Shown one piece after another: positions 62,357 to 64,000 of a DNA stretch of 64,000 bases (the stretch's first letter is position 1; each line of letters begins with the position of its first letter). The DNA is taken from contig WPIF01000008.1 in NCBI GenBank assembly GCA_009773185.1, positions 62,001-126,000 of the forward strand, read 5' to 3'. A program made the translations under genes and the position numbers. The notes under the pieces are model-generated. The model was not told the origin of the DNA, did not search any database, and saw only the letters and a program-made list of their open reading frames with translations. The stretch is from Nitrospirota bacterium (lineage in GTDB: Bacteria; Nitrospirota; Thermodesulfovibrionia; Thermodesulfovibrionales; UBA1546).

Positions 62357-62478
62357 ATTTTTCTCCGGATGATTAAGCTTTTGCGAATTCTCATTTTACG
62401 AGAATACAATAGTAGCCTGAAGCCCCGTTAGAAAGCATGCCATTGAACCTTGCCTTCTTCCGTTTAACAGGGTAAACT

Positions 62479-62507
62479 TTTATAGCATGTAAATAAATTG
62501 TTGTCAA
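62479..62507 (-). promoter_or_regulatory. Promoter of mdh-ndk
   Basis: Minus strand: TTGACA (62502-62507), 17 bases, TATAAA (62479-62484), a near-consensus sigma-70 promoter about 120 bases before mdh. Confidence 0.7.
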
Positions 62508-62536
62508 GAAAAATTGATAAAATAATAGATTTTCCT

Positions 62537-62566
62537 TTGACATAATATTATGAAATATGGTATTCA
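62537..62566 (+). promoter_or_regulatory. Candidate promoter of the Ig-repeat protein gene
   Basis: TTGACA (62537-62542), 18 bases, TATTCA (62561-62566), about 40 bases before the ATG at 62606. Divergent from the mdh promoter. Confidence 0.45.
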
Positions 62567-62605
62567 TACATACATGAAAAAATCCTATTCTGCCGGGAGA
62601 ATATA

Positions 62606-64000
62606 ATGAAAAATATTTCTGTCCCCAAAAAAATGCTGTTATCCTTTTTGATTATCCTGTGTATATTGGCTGTTTCCGGCGTAGCGTATAGCGGTAATAT
62701 AATAATTAAGCCGGGCAAATTTGACCATTTTGCCGTACAGATTCCTGAAAAGAGCAGGGCAGGCGAAGGGGTTATGGTGAGGTTGCAGGCCTATGACGTG
62801 CATGACAACCTTATTACAGATTTCGGAGAGGCCGGCAAGGATTTTAAGGTTTCAGTTTCCGGCTCTGCCCAGGCCCAGCCTTCAACGTTAAAATCCGCCT
62901 CCTTCACGGGAGGGACCGCAGGCATAAACATAACGGACAAGAAGGCAGAGTCCGTAACCCTGTCTATTTCCGAATTCGGGAGCACAGTGCCTGTTGTGAC
63001 CAGGGAGATAATAATATCTCCGAATAAGCTTGACCATTTTCTTGTCCAGTCACCGCAGTCCGCAGTGGCGGGGAATAATTTTGACGTGAAGGTTATTGCA
63101 AGAGACGCATATGATAACCCTGTGGCCGATACCGAGATAGATGGCAGAAACATAAAGATAACATCATCAGGCGGAACGAATTTTAAGGTTATAAACACAC
63201 CGGCTGTCTTTAAAAACGGCGCAAGCATAGCTACCCTGATAGGAGAAAAAGTAGGCGAGGCCGCTGTTGAGGTTCATGACACAGTAACAGGCAGCAAGGG
63301 GGCTAGCCCGGGCATAAAGGTCATGCCAGCAATACTCAGCCATTTTAAGGTATATGCCCCGAAGGAAACCGTTGCAGGACAACAATTTGAGGTAACCATA
63401 GGTGCGTTTGATGCATTTGATAATACGATAGACAACTATGCCTCATACGGCAGCGGTGTAAATATTTCCTCTACAGGACAGGCAAAACTCCTGCCGTCTT
63501 TCGCAGGGCCGTCAGAATTCAGAAACGGACAGGCCATTGTAAATCTGAGATATGAGAAGGCAGAGGAAATAAGCATAGTAGCGACTGAGAATAATAAAAG
63601 CCAGCAGGGCAAAAGCCCTTCAATGAAAGTAAGCCCATCTGCTCCTGATAATTTTACGGTAGCGACACCTGATACCGCGGTTGCAGGGCAAAAGTTCAAG
63701 ATTAAAATAGAGGCTTATGACAAATTTAATAATATAGTCAGAAATTATAATCTTGCAGGCAATGATGTCTATCTGAATGTTACAGGCACAGGCGTATTAT
63801 CGCCCAAAATAGTCCCTGCGTCAGAATTTGTTGGTGGCATTGCGACCCTTGACGTTGTGTATGACAGGGCAGAGTCTTTTGCAATCTCTGCTTCGATGGC
63901 AACAAAGAGAGAAGAAAAAATTACAGTAAAAGAACAGAAGGCAGAACCAGTTGCTCCGGCAGCAAAAGCAGCTGAAAAGCCATCCGTGCCCATGGCAGCT
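62606..64000 (+). CDS. Secreted Ig-like repeat protein, 3' partial
   Basis: The frame is open from ATG 62606 to the window end (465 codons), so the gene continues beyond. After the signal peptide (MLLSFLIILCILAVSGVAYS) come four repeats of about 110 residues. Each starts like DHFAVQIPEKSRAGEGVMVR, DHFLVQSPQSAVAGNNFDVK, SHFKVYAPKETVAGQQFEVT and DNFTVATPDTAVAGQKFKIK, and contains A-x-D-x-x-DN. These are bacterial Ig-like (invasin-type) domains. The visible C-terminal part (EQKAEPVAPAAKAAEKPSVP) is an Ala/Pro linker, which suggests that another domain follows. GGGAGAA precedes the start. Confidence 0.82.
   Translation, partial: MKNISVPKKMLLSFLIILCILAVSGVAYSGNIIIKPGKFDHFAVQIPEKSRAGEGVMVRLQAYDVHDNLITDFGEAGKDFKVSVSGSAQAQPSTLKSASFTGGTAGINITDKKAESVTLSISEFGSTVPVVTREIIISPNKLDHFLVQSPQSAVAGNNFDVKVIARDAYDNPVADTEIDGRNIKITSSGGTNFKVINTPAVFKNGASIATLIGEKVGEAAVEVHDTVTGSKGASPGIKVMPAILSHFKVYAPKETVAGQQFEVTIGAFDAFDNTIDNYASYGSGVNISSTGQAKLLPSFAGPSEFRNGQAIVNLRYEKAEEISIVATENNKSQQGKSPSMKVSPSAPDNFTVATPDTAVAGQKFKIKIEAYDKFNNIVRNYNLAGNDVYLNVTGTGVLSPKIVPASEFVGGIATLDVVYDRAESFAISASMATKREEKITVKEQKAEPVAPAAKAAEKPSVPMAA

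Overview
The window reads as a chromosomal segment of an anaerobic Gram-negative bacterium. The gene mix (hemE-hemH-hemG behind a NirJ/AhbD-type radical SAM enzyme, a type II secretion cluster with PilM/PilN/PilO-like parts, PA2778/PA2779-family proteins, a sulfur-carrier plus JAMM protease locus, DUF4416, many dispersed palindromic repeats) fits the Nitrospirota (Thermodesulfovibrionia-like) or a related deltaproteobacterial-type lineage. That placement is inference from gene content. I saw no rRNA, tRNA or CRISPR array.

Layout. 1-3.4 kb: the 3' part of a MacB-like permease, a hicBA module, a HEPN-like zinc-ribbon protein and a DUF5615 PIN-like toxin gene broken by a perfect palindrome. 3.5-8.3 kb: a haem operon (radical SAM, hemE, hemH, hemG, DUF465). 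8.4-12.0 kb: ilvD and ilvB. 12.0-20.8 kb: an accessory island (HEPN-MNT pair, a 1484-residue RHS/YD-repeat protein with a metzincin-like C-terminal tip, a lipoprotein that may be its immunity partner, a RAYT transposase with its inverted repeats, hypotheticals, an RHS remnant) that separates ilvB from ilvN. 20.9-28.7 kb: ilvN with its own promoter, then gspK-L-M-C-D, PA2779/PA2778-type genes, a TPR lipoprotein and a JAMM protease. 28.7-35.2 kb: an amino-acid and sulfur operon (two threonine synthase paralogues, a MoaD/ThiS-like carrier, a NIL-domain protein, apgM, lysC, cysM).

35.2-50.4 kb is a large accessory block transcribed entirely on the minus strand. It has two radical SAM enzymes (one SPL-like, one SPASM peptide-maturase-like with a 68-residue protein encoded just upstream), a patatin phospholipase, a lipoprotein phosphatase, a transglutaminase-like lipoprotein, a C39-like secreted protein, several secreted or membrane proteins of unknown function and two very small ORFs. 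Six of its transcription units share a promoter with the core GATTATAGTA(A/G)GC, and four also share a leader element. I regard this block as the best candidate for an undescribed system: a coordinately expressed, largely envelope-directed gene set with possible peptide modification. A response regulator with an AraC-type DNA-binding domain sits at its edge.

50.7-64 kb: the response regulator, obgE and proB; a second accessory patch (lipoprotein, hypotheticals, cupin, a MNT antitoxin gene with a HEPN gene carrying a nonsense codon); then on the minus strand DUF4416, a TlpA-like thioredoxin, clpC, ndk and mdh; and finally, on the plus strand, the 5' part of a secreted protein built of Ig-like repeats. 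Core genes are often translationally coupled, while accessory genes look more AT-rich by eye and carry their own promoters.
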